Assembly (NCBI GenBank): GCA_018268935.1
Contig: JAFDVS010000044.1
Location: forward strand, 24,058 to 88,057
Length of the DNA stretch: 64,000 nt
Source of the DNA: Acidobacteriota bacterium
Lineage (GTDB): Bacteria; Acidobacteriota; Terriglobia; Bryobacterales; Bryobacteraceae
Reading direction: 5' to 3'
The notes under the pieces are model-generated. The model had not been told where the DNA came from, did not search any database, and was given only the letters and a program-made list of their open reading frames with translations. Positions 58,165-64,000 of the stretch are shown here, piece by piece. Numbering within the stretch: position 1 is the stretch's first letter; each line of letters opens with the position of its first letter. Made by a program: the position numbers and the translations under genes.

Positions 58165-58170
58165 ATTATA
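58165..58170 (-). promoter_or_regulatory. Candidate -10 box of sigma gene 2
   Basis: TATAAT on the minus strand ends 8 nt before the ATG at 58156, predicting a leaderless or almost leaderless transcript. The -35 region is poor (TTCCGG at 17-nt spacing). The arrangement resembles that of sigma gene 1. Confidence 0.4.
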
Positions 58171-58180
58171 GGCATGGCGG

Positions 58181-58834
58181 TCACCGGCCGGAAGACATTT
58201 GGCGGCGCAGGGGCAGAAGCAAGAGCCCGGCGGCGGCGAGCAGCATTGATGCAGGCTCGGGCACGTCGCCTGTGGTGATGGCAGAGGCATCCAGCCGCAC
58301 ATTGTCGTAGAGGGCGTGGTTGTCGTTGGTGCCCACCACATGCGACAGGCGGATGGTGAGCGCCTGGCCCAGCAGTGGGTCGCCGGCAAGCGCCGTGTAG
58401 CTGATGGTGACGTCGTCCATGTCGCCATCGGCGGGGATGGAGTTGGGCGGCGCCGAAGCGGTCGCGATTACGGTGGAGCCGGCTTCCAGCGTGAAGAGAT
58501 ACGATGCCATGCTGAGATCGTTGCGATTGCCGACGGCGACCGACAGTGTATACACGGTGTTGGCGGTGAGCACATCCGCCAGCGTCTGGAAGCGTGAGCC
58601 TAAGTTCATGTAGAGCACCTGGAGACCGTCGGCTGGGCCACCCGAGAGTTGGGCGGCGCTTGGCCGCAAGGTCAACGAACTGGAACCCACGGATCCGGTC
58701 CAACTGGATATGATCCCGCTCGCTCCACCCACGGTTCCGAGGGTGGGTGATTCGAAGCTGTGGTTGGCCACGGTGAGCAGAGCGCCGGGCAGATGCAGAG
58801 CGCAGGCTGCGGCGATGAGGAGTAGTTTGGTCAT
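58181..58834 (-). CDS. PEP-CTERM protein (paralogue of 50859-51506)
   Basis: 217 residues: signal peptide (LLLIAAACALHLPGA), LLTVANHSFESPTLGTVGG start of the mature beta domain, and VPEPASMLLAAAGLLLLPLRR at the C-terminus. The matching stretches with the 50859 gene run almost end to end (for example FTLEAGSTVIATASAPPNS). It is followed after 24 nt by the sigma 2 gene, so PEP-CTERM, sigma and kinase may be one operon. Confidence 0.88.
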   Translation of the reverse strand: MTKLLLIAAACALHLPGALLTVANHSFESPTLGTVGGASGIISSWTGSVGSSSLTLRPSAAQLSGGPADGLQVLYMNLGSRFQTLADVLTANTVYTLSVAVGNRNDLSMASYLFTLEAGSTVIATASAPPNSIPADGDMDDVTISYTALAGDPLLGQALTIRLSHVVGTNDNHALYDNVRLDASAITTGDVPEPASMLLAAAGLLLLPLRRQMSSGR

Positions 58835-58841
58835 AACACTC

Positions 58842-58867
58842 GCTCATGGCGAGGAATGGCGGCAAAG
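58842..58867 (-). promoter_or_regulatory. Conserved 26-nt upstream element, copy 2
   Basis: Differs from 51546-51571 at one base. Here it ends 7 nt before the PEP-CTERM ATG, whereas copy 1 lies 39 nt from its gene, so the distance to the coding region is not conserved. Confidence 0.5.
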
Positions 58868-58935
58868 ACCCTCACGGATTCTGATTCGGCAGTGACGGAG
58901 GAATCATCGGCGCCCAGCGGGGCTGAGGTAAAGGC

Positions 58936-59423
58936 CTAAGAGGGAAGCCTTGCCAAGCAATCGGCACAATGCGAGTCCGCATCAGCGCCACCCAGTACGT
59001 CCAGCCCGACCTAATCGTGATTTGCGGCCAGCCTGCTTTCACGGACGAAACCGATCCAAGCCTGACCAACCCTTCCGTGATCATCGAGATACTCTCGCCA
59101 TCCACCGCAGGCTACGATTACAGCGGCAAGTTCCAACTCTACCGTCAACTGCCTTCGTTCGAAGAATACCTGCTGGTAGCGCAGGATCAGTCGCGAATCG
59201 GAGTATTCCGCCGCATGAACGACGGGCGCTGGCTGCTCAGTTCCTACGAAGCGCAAAGGGCACGCTCCGCGCCCACACTACTGAAAGGAACACGCGTTCG
59301 CACCAAGGCGCGGGCGCGTCTCCGTTTTGCGCGTGTTCCTACGAAGGAGAGACGGCCGTAGCGAAGGTGGAATCCCTGGGGATCGAGATTCCACTTGCCG
59401 AGGTGTACGCACAGTTACCGTGA
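58936..59423 (+). pseudogene. Uma2 family nuclease-like pseudogene
   Basis: The PD-(D/E)xK-type Uma2 (DUF820) core is clear: MRVRIS, QYVQPDLIVICG, NPSVIIEILSPST, KFQLYRQLPSFEEYLLVAQD and GRWLLSSYE. The N-terminal ~55 residues are absent; homology starts near LRGKPCQAIGT, preceded by an in-frame TGA at 58924. After SSYE the frame is broken by a 95-bp insertion, and the family C-terminus (GETAVAKVESLGIEIPLAEVY) continues in another frame from 59346. Removing 95 bp restores one open frame ending at 59423. Uma2 proteins are of unclear role and spread with mobile DNA. Confidence 0.75.
59240..59346. mobile_element. Small palindromic insertion flanked by 12-bp direct repeats
   Basis: GTTCCTACGAAG occurs at 59240-59251 and again at 59335-59346, 95 bp apart, as a target-site duplication would. 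The 83 bp between begin with CGCAAA and end with TTTTGCGCGT (about 7-bp terminal inverted repeat) and contain GGAACACGCG (59287-59296) repeated inverted at 59330-59339. This fits a REP/MITE-like element without its own gene. Confidence 0.55.
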
Positions 59424-59676
59424 TTAATCGTCGTCGTGCTGCGTCGCAAGCCGGTTGATCACGCCCATATCCTCCAGCGTGGTCACGTCACCCGACACCG
59501 TATGGCTGGTCACGATCTCACGCAACAACCGGCGCATGATCTTCCCACTGCGTGTCTTCGGCAGCGATTCCGTAAAGCGGATTTCCTCCGGCCGCGCGAA
59601 CGCTCCGATTTCGTGCGCCACCCACTGGTGCAGTTCCTTGCCGAGGTACCGTGATCGAAGTCGCCCTTCTTGAGCG
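59424..59676 (-). pseudogene. Truncated second copy of the acs 3' end
   Basis: Encodes the last ~72 residues of acetyl-CoA synthetase ([20 protein letters not shown] to the end), identical in protein to the acs tail at 62548-62764 except His for Arg. The DNA differs at many mostly silent positions. A 1-nt deletion near 59647 shifts the frame, and homology stops near 59676. The stop codon directly abuts the Uma2 stop. Retained silent divergence shows this was once a real, selected acs copy, not a recent duplication. Confidence 0.8.
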
Positions 59677-60202
59677 TGGGGCAATTCTAGCAGCCTGTTT
59701 TGCTTTTTCACGAAGGAGGGACAGGCGAACAAGCACCGTCTCCGCGTGTTCCAGCGACAACTCTACAGGCCTTATCAGGACGGACCCGCTTTCGAATATG
59801 GACCCACAGGGCGGGCACTTCGAGATCGCTATTGGCAAAAGCAAGAACGGCCTAGCGAAGTTTGCTTCATGCTGCTTTCTCCGACCACAATGCTTCTGCA
59901 GAAGCGGCGAGGCACACTGCAAGAGATAAAGGGCCTCTACCCAGCCTCTACCCACCTCTACCGATCCGCCGCTTGGGGGAAGAACGGAAACTGACTCCGG
60001 CAGGCACGGCCTATGCGCAGTCTTGTGCGACGCTTGCTAGCGGGATCACTCTAGAGTAAGAGCAACTCACATCTGAGCCCAGGATTCTCGGTTAACAAAG
60101 CGAATACAAAATCTTCGTGGGGACATCTGAAAAGGTGTATAATATTGTCCTAAACCCTGGTTATACTGATCGTATTTTCGGCTGCTGTTAAGCCACCGCA
60201 CC
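59677..60202. other. 526 nt without a recognised gene
   Basis: Short frames such as 59746-59994 on the plus strand are open but match no family I recognise and lack convincing start signals. The segment after 60060 is AT-richer and holds the candidate promoter of the downstream cassette. It probably contains debris from past insertions. Confidence 0.5.
60138..60143 (+). promoter_or_regulatory. Candidate -10 box of the zinc-ribbon membrane protein cassette
   Basis: TATAAT in an AT-rich tract 59 nt before the ATG at 60203. A second box TATACT is at 60162-60167. No clear -35 element is seen. Confidence 0.4.
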
Positions 60203-60793
60203 ATGCTACCCAAAGAAGCCGTTGAACGCATCTCTGCCGATTCTTGGAACCGCGCTGTCTATGCCTACGGAACAGGCGAGCTGTTTCTCAGACGAAGCCT
60301 GCATTACACGAAGCTTCTGCAAGCCCTAGCATTCTTCGGGATTATTGTGCCGTTGCTCATTGGTGGCGTGGTGCTTGGCTTCGGAACGAAGGTTAACTAT
60401 TTGGATACGCTCATTTACTGGGCTGCTGCCGCTGGCGTGGTTCAGCTAGTCTTCAGCGCATGGTCAATCGTGTACGCGTGGGCCGAAAATCTGCAGTACT
60501 CGTTGGAATCAACCGCGGACAATCGCGATCTAGCGACCCAGTTCAGTGAACTGGGAGGACAGGTGGCTGCGCCGCCTAACGACATTGAAGTACGTTTCGA
60601 ACGCCTTAAAACACGGGATGATGCCCGTAGAGCAGCAGACGTCAAGCGAAGCGTAAGTGAAAAAGAGATGCGTTACGCTCACCGAGCTGGGCTACGTCGA
60701 TTTGGCCGCAAATGTGAAGGCTGCGGCGAGATACCGAAGTCCATGAAACCTGAAGGCAAGAGCAAAGACTGTCCCGTCTGCGGGAGATTCTAA
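60203..60793 (+). CDS. Two-TM zinc-ribbon membrane protein ('mobilome CxxC' type)
   Basis: 196 residues. A helical N-terminus (SADSWNRAVYAYGTGELFLRR) leads to two membrane spans (about 38-60 and 69-93), a long soluble helix (LESTADNRDLATQFSELGG) and a C-terminal zinc ribbon with C171, C174, C190 and C193. The ending EMRYAHRAGLRRFGRKCEGC, SMKP, CPVCGRF fits the family annotated as 'mobilome CxxCx(11)CxxC protein', but the spacing here is 15, with a four-residue insertion. The 2-TM-plus-helix layout also recalls SLATT effectors of nucleotide-signalling defence systems; that is inference. It is followed 13 nt later by a 64-residue gene with a good ribosome site. Confidence 0.75.
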   Translation: MLPKEAVERISADSWNRAVYAYGTGELFLRRSLHYTKLLQALAFFGIIVPLLIGGVVLGFGTKVNYLDTLIYWAAAAGVVQLVFSAWSIVYAWAENLQYSLESTADNRDLATQFSELGGQVAAPPNDIEVRFERLKTRDDARRAADVKRSVSEKEMRYAHRAGLRRFGRKCEGCGEIPKSMKPEGKSKDCPVCGRF

Positions 60794-60806
60794 GGAGACG
60801 TAGTTT

Positions 60807-61001
60807 ATGAATGAAAAAACAAAACGAACATTTCAAGCTTGGTTAGCGCTGAGCCCTACAGACCGTGAAAGTTTCGCGACTGTTGTTCGCGACTATACCA
60901 ATGGGCTGAGCTATAAGCAGAGGGAGCTTCAGGAATCCACCAGGATGGCAAAGATGGAAACCGGACCGCTCTCTAACCCTTGTCCCTATTGCGGCCGGTA
61001 G
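60807..61001 (+). CDS. 64-residue protein ending in a CPYCGR half zinc knuckle
   Basis: A small basic/acidic helical protein (MNEKTKRTFQAWLALSPTDR; SYKQRELQESTRMAKMETGP) ending SNPCPYCGR. A ribosome site (AAGGAGA) sits about 9 nt before the ATG. The final CPYCGR echoes the CPVCGRF end of the upstream protein, so the two might share a zinc site or dimerise. No family is recognised. Tight spacing indicates one transcript. Confidence 0.6.
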   Translation: MNEKTKRTFQAWLALSPTDRESFATVVRDYTNGLSYKQRELQESTRMAKMETGPLSNPCPYCGR

Positions 61002-61332
61002 ACTCATCGAAATTCAGCGCACCGGATAAGTTCGCAAAGTAATATGAAGTCCTCCCGGCGACTGGCCCTTAACGGGCAGCATGCTCATGGTGGCGTGCAA
61101 TTGTGGATTCGCGGCCTGCACTTGTTGCTTTCACGAATGTGAAACGCTCTTCCGCGCGCCGCGCTACGCATCTGCGGCACCAGCGCAAAGACGTAGACTC
61201 TGGATGAACCCATTTTTATTTCTCAATCGTGAAAGATTTTGTGCGCCGTTTGCACTCTCTTAGGTGACCCCCTCGAAGAGTAGTGAGTTAAGTCCACAAA
61301 TAGTGAGTCCATGAATCAGTTTTGGAGGAACG
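61002..61332. other. 331 nt without a recognised gene
   Basis: A frame at 61081-61263 is open but cysteine-rich and unlike a protein, with no ribosome site. The right end holds two direct repeats TAGTGAGT at 61281-61288 and 61301-61308, exactly 20 bp apart, just before the secreted protein gene; they could bind a dimeric regulator. Confidence 0.5.
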
Positions 61333-61761
61333 ATGAAAACCGCAATCAAGTGTGGTGTTTTTCTTGGGCTGGTGTGTTCAGCGGCCCAAGCGCAAACGGT
61401 TGAACTGGATAAGCGCGTGGTCTTTGTATACGACGACAGCTTCCAACCACCGTCCTGCGAATGGCGGAACGAGGGCATTTTTGGCACTCCCAGTCTGCAC
61501 TGCGGTTCTTGGCGTGCGCTGCGACATGAAATCACCCTGGTGACCCACGGACCTAATTATCAAGGTCTAGCGCAGACCGTTCAGTCGTGCGCCACGCAGG
61601 CCATATTGGCAGGGCTGGCTGCCGCAATTCCTTCGAAGGGTGCGGCTGCTGTTCCAGCTTTCAAATCCTACCTGGCGGGCTGTGTAGCTTATCACTTCGG
61701 CAACATCGCGAACTACCTTTCGGTGAACCTGGAAGACCGTAGCAATTGGGTTGACCGTTAA
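61333..61761 (+). CDS. Small secreted cysteine-containing protein
   Basis: 142 residues with a good ribosome site (GGAGGAACG before the ATG) and a clear signal peptide (TAIKCGVFLGLVCSAAQAQ). The mature part has four cysteines (CEW, HCGSW, SCATQ, AGCVAY) and a hydrophobic helix-forming region (AILAGLAAAIPSKGAAAVPAF). No family is recognised. The Gly/Ala-rich helix and small size could suit a toxin, a surfactant-like protein or an immunity protein, without direct evidence. It lies inside the accessory patch. Confidence 0.6.
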   Translation: MKTAIKCGVFLGLVCSAAQAQTVELDKRVVFVYDDSFQPPSCEWRNEGIFGTPSLHCGSWRALRHEITLVTHGPNYQGLAQTVQSCATQAILAGLAAAIPSKGAAAVPAFKSYLAGCVAYHFGNIANYLSVNLEDRSNWVDR

Positions 61762-62058
61762 GGATTCCCCCCAAGGGCGGGGGCCCAGTGGGGCGGGGGC
61801 CCAGCTTTTGTGCTCGGCCCCGATTGGGCAGCAACCTCGATCTTCGCCCCGACATCGAAAACCGTCTCCTTGATTAGGCTCAGGTCAAAGGTGTCTCCAT
61901 CCACGACTACGTGTAACAAATCGTCGATCGCCAGACCACCCAGAGCACGGGCGTCGTCGCTGTGCCAAAGAGCAGCCTTGTCCAGTTCTTGCGTGAATCG
62001 CCCTCGTTGGCCTTGAACTCGATCTGGAGTGTGTTAAAGACGTCGATCGTTCAGCTCT
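61762..62058. other. G-rich tandem repeat and unassigned remnant
   Basis: GGGCGGGGGCCCAG is repeated at 61775-61788 and 61791-61804, right after the secreted protein stop. Its four G-runs could form a quadruplex or act as a strong transcription block. From 61810 to 62058 the minus strand has a readable stretch containing LDKAALWHSDDARALGG, which I cannot assign; it may be foreign DNA joined to the kinase pseudogene. Confidence 0.45.
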
Positions 62059-62547
62059 CATATACGCCACCGTGCCGAGAATCGCGCCCTGCTCCGTCTT
62101 CGGCCGGTTGACGCGCGTGGCGTCATCGTGCGACGGCGGCGCGTCCTCGCGCAGTTTCTCCAGTCCGAAGTCGAGCACTTTCACCATGCCTTCTTCCGTG
62201 ATCATGATGTTGCCGGGCTTGATGTCCCGATGCGTCATGCCGGCTTCGTGCGCCGCGGTAAGGGCGGAGGCGATCTGGGTGGCGTAGCGAAGCGTTTCCG
62301 GGGTTCGCAGGCCATCGCGGAAGATCACGGCGTCGAACGTCTTTCCCTCGATGTATTCCATGACGATATAGTCGGCACCGATGTTCGGATGGTGGAGAGC
62401 ACTGGCAGCGCGTGCTTCCTGCGCGAGGCGAGCTTTACGCACGGCATCGGCGGCGTGCTGCACGGGCAATGACACGCTCCAACTTCAAGTCGCGCGTTTT
62501 GTACACAACTCCCATGCCGCCCTCGCCGAGTTGTTCGAGGACACTAC
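62059..62547 (-). pseudogene. Serine/threonine kinase pseudogene
   Basis: Kinase homology runs from LEQLGEGGMGVVYKTRDLKL through EARAASALHHPNI, YIVMEYIEGKTF, THRDIKPGNIMI and VLDFGLEK to GTVAYM at 62059. Defects: the first residues are missing at the junction with the acs stop, a frameshift near 62470 with loss of the VAxK segment that holds the ATP-binding lysine, a short deletion after HPNI, and no sequence after GTVAYM (no SPEQ segment or C-lobe). It cannot make a working kinase. The parent resembles the beta-propeller kinase class at 48268. Confidence 0.8.
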
Positions 62548-64000
62548 TTAATCGTCGTCGTGCTGGGTGGCGAGGCGATTGATGACGCCCATGTCTTCCA
62601 GTGTTGTAACGTCGCCGGAGACGGTATGGCTGGTGACGATCTCGCGCAGCAGGCGGCGCATGATCTTCCCACTGCGTGTCTTGGGCAGCGATTCGGTGAA
62701 GCGGATTTCTTCCGGCCGCGCGAACGCCCCGATTTCGTGCGCCACCCACTGCCGCAGTTCCTTGCCGAGCACTCCGTGATCGTAGTCGCCCTTCTTGAGC
62801 GTGACGAAGCAGCAGACCGCCTGGCCGGTGACTTCGTGGGGTTTGCCGACCACTGCCGCTTCAGCAACGGCAGGATGCCGCACCAGCGCAGATTCCAATT
62901 CCATCGTCGACAAACGGTGGCCGCTCACGTTCATCACATCATCCACGCGCCCGAGGATCCAGTAGTACCCATCGGCATCGCGGCGCGCCGCGTCCCCAGT
63001 AAAATAAACGCCCGGCACGCGTCCCCAATATTGTTCCTTGTACCGGTCCGGGTCGCCCCAGATCGTCCGCAGCATGCTCGGCCACGGACGCTTCATGATG
63101 AGGAAACCTTCCCTGCCGTCTTCCACCGGATTGCCCGCCAGATCAATGATCTCCGGCAGAATCCCTGGCATGGGCTTCGTGCCCGAGCCGGGCTTCAAAG
63201 GTGTCGCCCCCGGCATCGGAGCAATCAGGATCGCCCCTGTTTCGGTCTGCCACCACGTATCCACAATGGGGCAGCGGCTCTTGCCAATCACGCGGTAATA
63301 CCATTCCCACGCCGCCGGATTGATCGGCTCACCAACGCTGCCCAGCAATCGCAGGCTCGAAAGATCGTGCCGGTTGGGCCAGTGCTCGCCCTGGCGCAGC
63401 AGCGCCCGGATCGCCGTGGGCGAAGTGTAGAACACGTTGACGCGATACTTCTCAATGATCCGCCAGAAGCGCCCGAAATCCGGAGTGTCCGGCGCCCCTT
63501 CGTACATCACCGTCGTGGCCCCGGCTGACAGCGGCCCGTAAACAATGTACGAATGCCCTGTCACCCAGCCGATATCCGCCGAGCACCAATAGGTGTCCTC
63601 TTCCTTCAAATCGAACACCCACTTCATGGTCATATGCGCCTGCAGCATGTAGCCGCCGGTGGTGTGCAGAATGCCCTTCGGCTTGCCGGTGGTGCCGGAG
63701 GTGTAGCAGAGCGCGGCGGCGGTGTTCTCGTCGAAGCTCGGCCAGGTGAAGTTGTCGTCGGCGGCCGCCATCTGCTCCTCGTAGCAGAGCAGCTCCATGC
63801 CCTCCGGCAGGTCGATGTCGGGCATGTGCTGGCGGTCGCACATGAACACCACCGCGCGCAGGCTGGCGCGCACGTCCTTGGCGACGGCGGCGATGAGCGG
63901 GGCGAAAGTGGTGTCGAGGAACAGGGCCACGTCGCCGGCGTGGTTGATGATGTAGGTGATGTCGGCGGGCGACAGGCGCGGGTTGATGGTGTGGCAGACC
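62548..64000 (-). CDS. acs: Acetyl-CoA synthetase, chimeric at its 5' side (start outside window)
   Basis: Open on the minus strand to the window edge. From about 63700 down to the stop it is typical Acs: [72 protein letters not shown] and the acetylatable lysine in [16 protein letters not shown]. Upstream of that motif the sequence ([32 protein letters not shown]) is instead like medium-chain acyl-CoA ligases (AlkK type), with codon use very different from the rest. The gene is therefore a hybrid or an assembly artefact. Acs makes acetyl-CoA from acetate, CoA and ATP. Confidence 0.8.
   Translation of the reverse strand, partial: VCHTINPRLSPADITYIINHAGDVALFLDTTFAPLIAAVAKDVRASLRAVVFMCDRQHMPDIDLPEGMELLCYEEQMAAADDNFTWPSFDENTAAALCYTSGTTGKPKGILHTTGGYMLQAHMTMKWVFDLKEEDTYWCSADIGWVTGHSYIVYGPLSAGATTVMYEGAPDTPDFGRFWRIIEKYRVNVFYTSPTAIRALLRQGEHWPNRHDLSSLRLLGSVGEPINPAAWEWYYRVIGKSRCPIVDTWWQTETGAILIAPMPGATPLKPGSGTKPMPGILPEIIDLAGNPVEDGREGFLIMKRPWPSMLRTIWGDPDRYKEQYWGRVPGVYFTGDAARRDADGYYWILGRVDDVMNVSGHRLSTMELESALVRHPAVAEAAVVGKPHEVTGQAVCCFVTLKKGDYDHGVLGKELRQWVAHEIGAFARPEEIRFTESLPKTRSGKIMRRLLREIVTSHTVSGDVTTLEDMGVINRLATQHDDD

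Noticed and set aside
59651..59994. Possible genes in two plus-strand frames beside the acs fragment
   Set aside because: No ribosome site, no recognisable domain, and the first overlaps the frameshifted acs remnant.
61081..61263. A 60-codon cysteine-rich frame (CNCGFAACTCC)
   Set aside because: No start signal and implausible composition; probably chance.
61885..62475. The kinase fragment as a functional short kinase
   Set aside because: It lacks the glycine loop in frame, the ATP-binding lysine and the entire C-lobe after GTVAYM.

Overview
The window looks like a chromosomal segment from an acidobacterium of the Solibacter/Bryobacter group. This rests on gene content: five PEP-CTERM proteins, a very large TonB-dependent receptor with an N-terminal carboxypeptidase-regulatory domain, a CxxCH/DUF1549/DUF1553 protein paired with a DUF1501 protein, two TIGR03437/IPT-like secreted proteins, and five intact serine/threonine kinases carrying TPR or beta-propeller sensor parts, two of them coupled to ECF sigma genes. 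The DNA is GC-rich and densely coding, with many 1-4 nt overlaps that suggest translational coupling.

Layout. 1-6.7 kb: an edge-truncated hybrid histidine kinase, a pta/histone-deacetylase-like pair, a secreted HExxH metalloprotease, mdh, a 37-aa membrane protein and a SET-domain protein. 6.7-12.9 kb: a TPR receptor kinase, two coupled exported amidohydrolases, a DUF429-like gene and an AAA/DUF4276 fusion remnant. 12.9-24.4 kb: a methyltransferase, a 1428-residue pectin esterase/pectate lyase fusion, two PEP-CTERM genes, DUF2203 and yjbQ, a CocE-type hydrolase coupled to an amino-acid permease, and a 1-Cys peroxiredoxin. 24.4-31.7 kb: a second TPR kinase, the DUF1549/DUF1553 and DUF1501 pair, and a DksA-like zinc finger. 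31.7-42.1 kb: an amidase and a lytic transglycosylase, mobA overlapping an orphan MlaF-like ATPase, then a long minus-strand run (radical SAM, ALDH7, sigma/zinc anti-sigma fusion, DUF4159, two TIGR03437-like proteins). 42.4-48.2 kb: the TonB-dependent receptor, a UxuA-like protein, msrA and a methyltransferase. 48.3-58.8 kb: a signalling block with a beta-propeller kinase, three PEP-CTERM genes and two sigma-kinase modules in mirror orientation.

58.9-62.5 kb is a scrambled accessory patch. It holds a Uma2 pseudogene broken by a 95-bp insertion, a truncated second copy of the acs 3' end, a two-gene cassette (2-TM zinc-ribbon protein of the 'mobilome CxxC' type plus a 64-aa protein), a small secreted protein and a kinase pseudogene lying against the intact acs 3' end. 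At the right edge the acyl-CoA synthetase frame switches from acetyl-CoA synthetase sequence to medium-chain acyl-CoA ligase sequence with a sharp codon-usage change. That may be an assembly chimera, and the last ~300 bases should be treated with caution.

How the genes may work together (inference): the pectinase, TonB receptor, UxuA-like protein and cytochrome-type pair fit a polysaccharide-degrading soil bacterium. The sigma-kinase modules sit beside PEP-CTERM genes and may control extracellular-matrix production. Pta and the deacetylase-like protein may link acetyl-phosphate to protein acetylation. No tRNA, rRNA, CRISPR array or complete insertion sequence was recognised.
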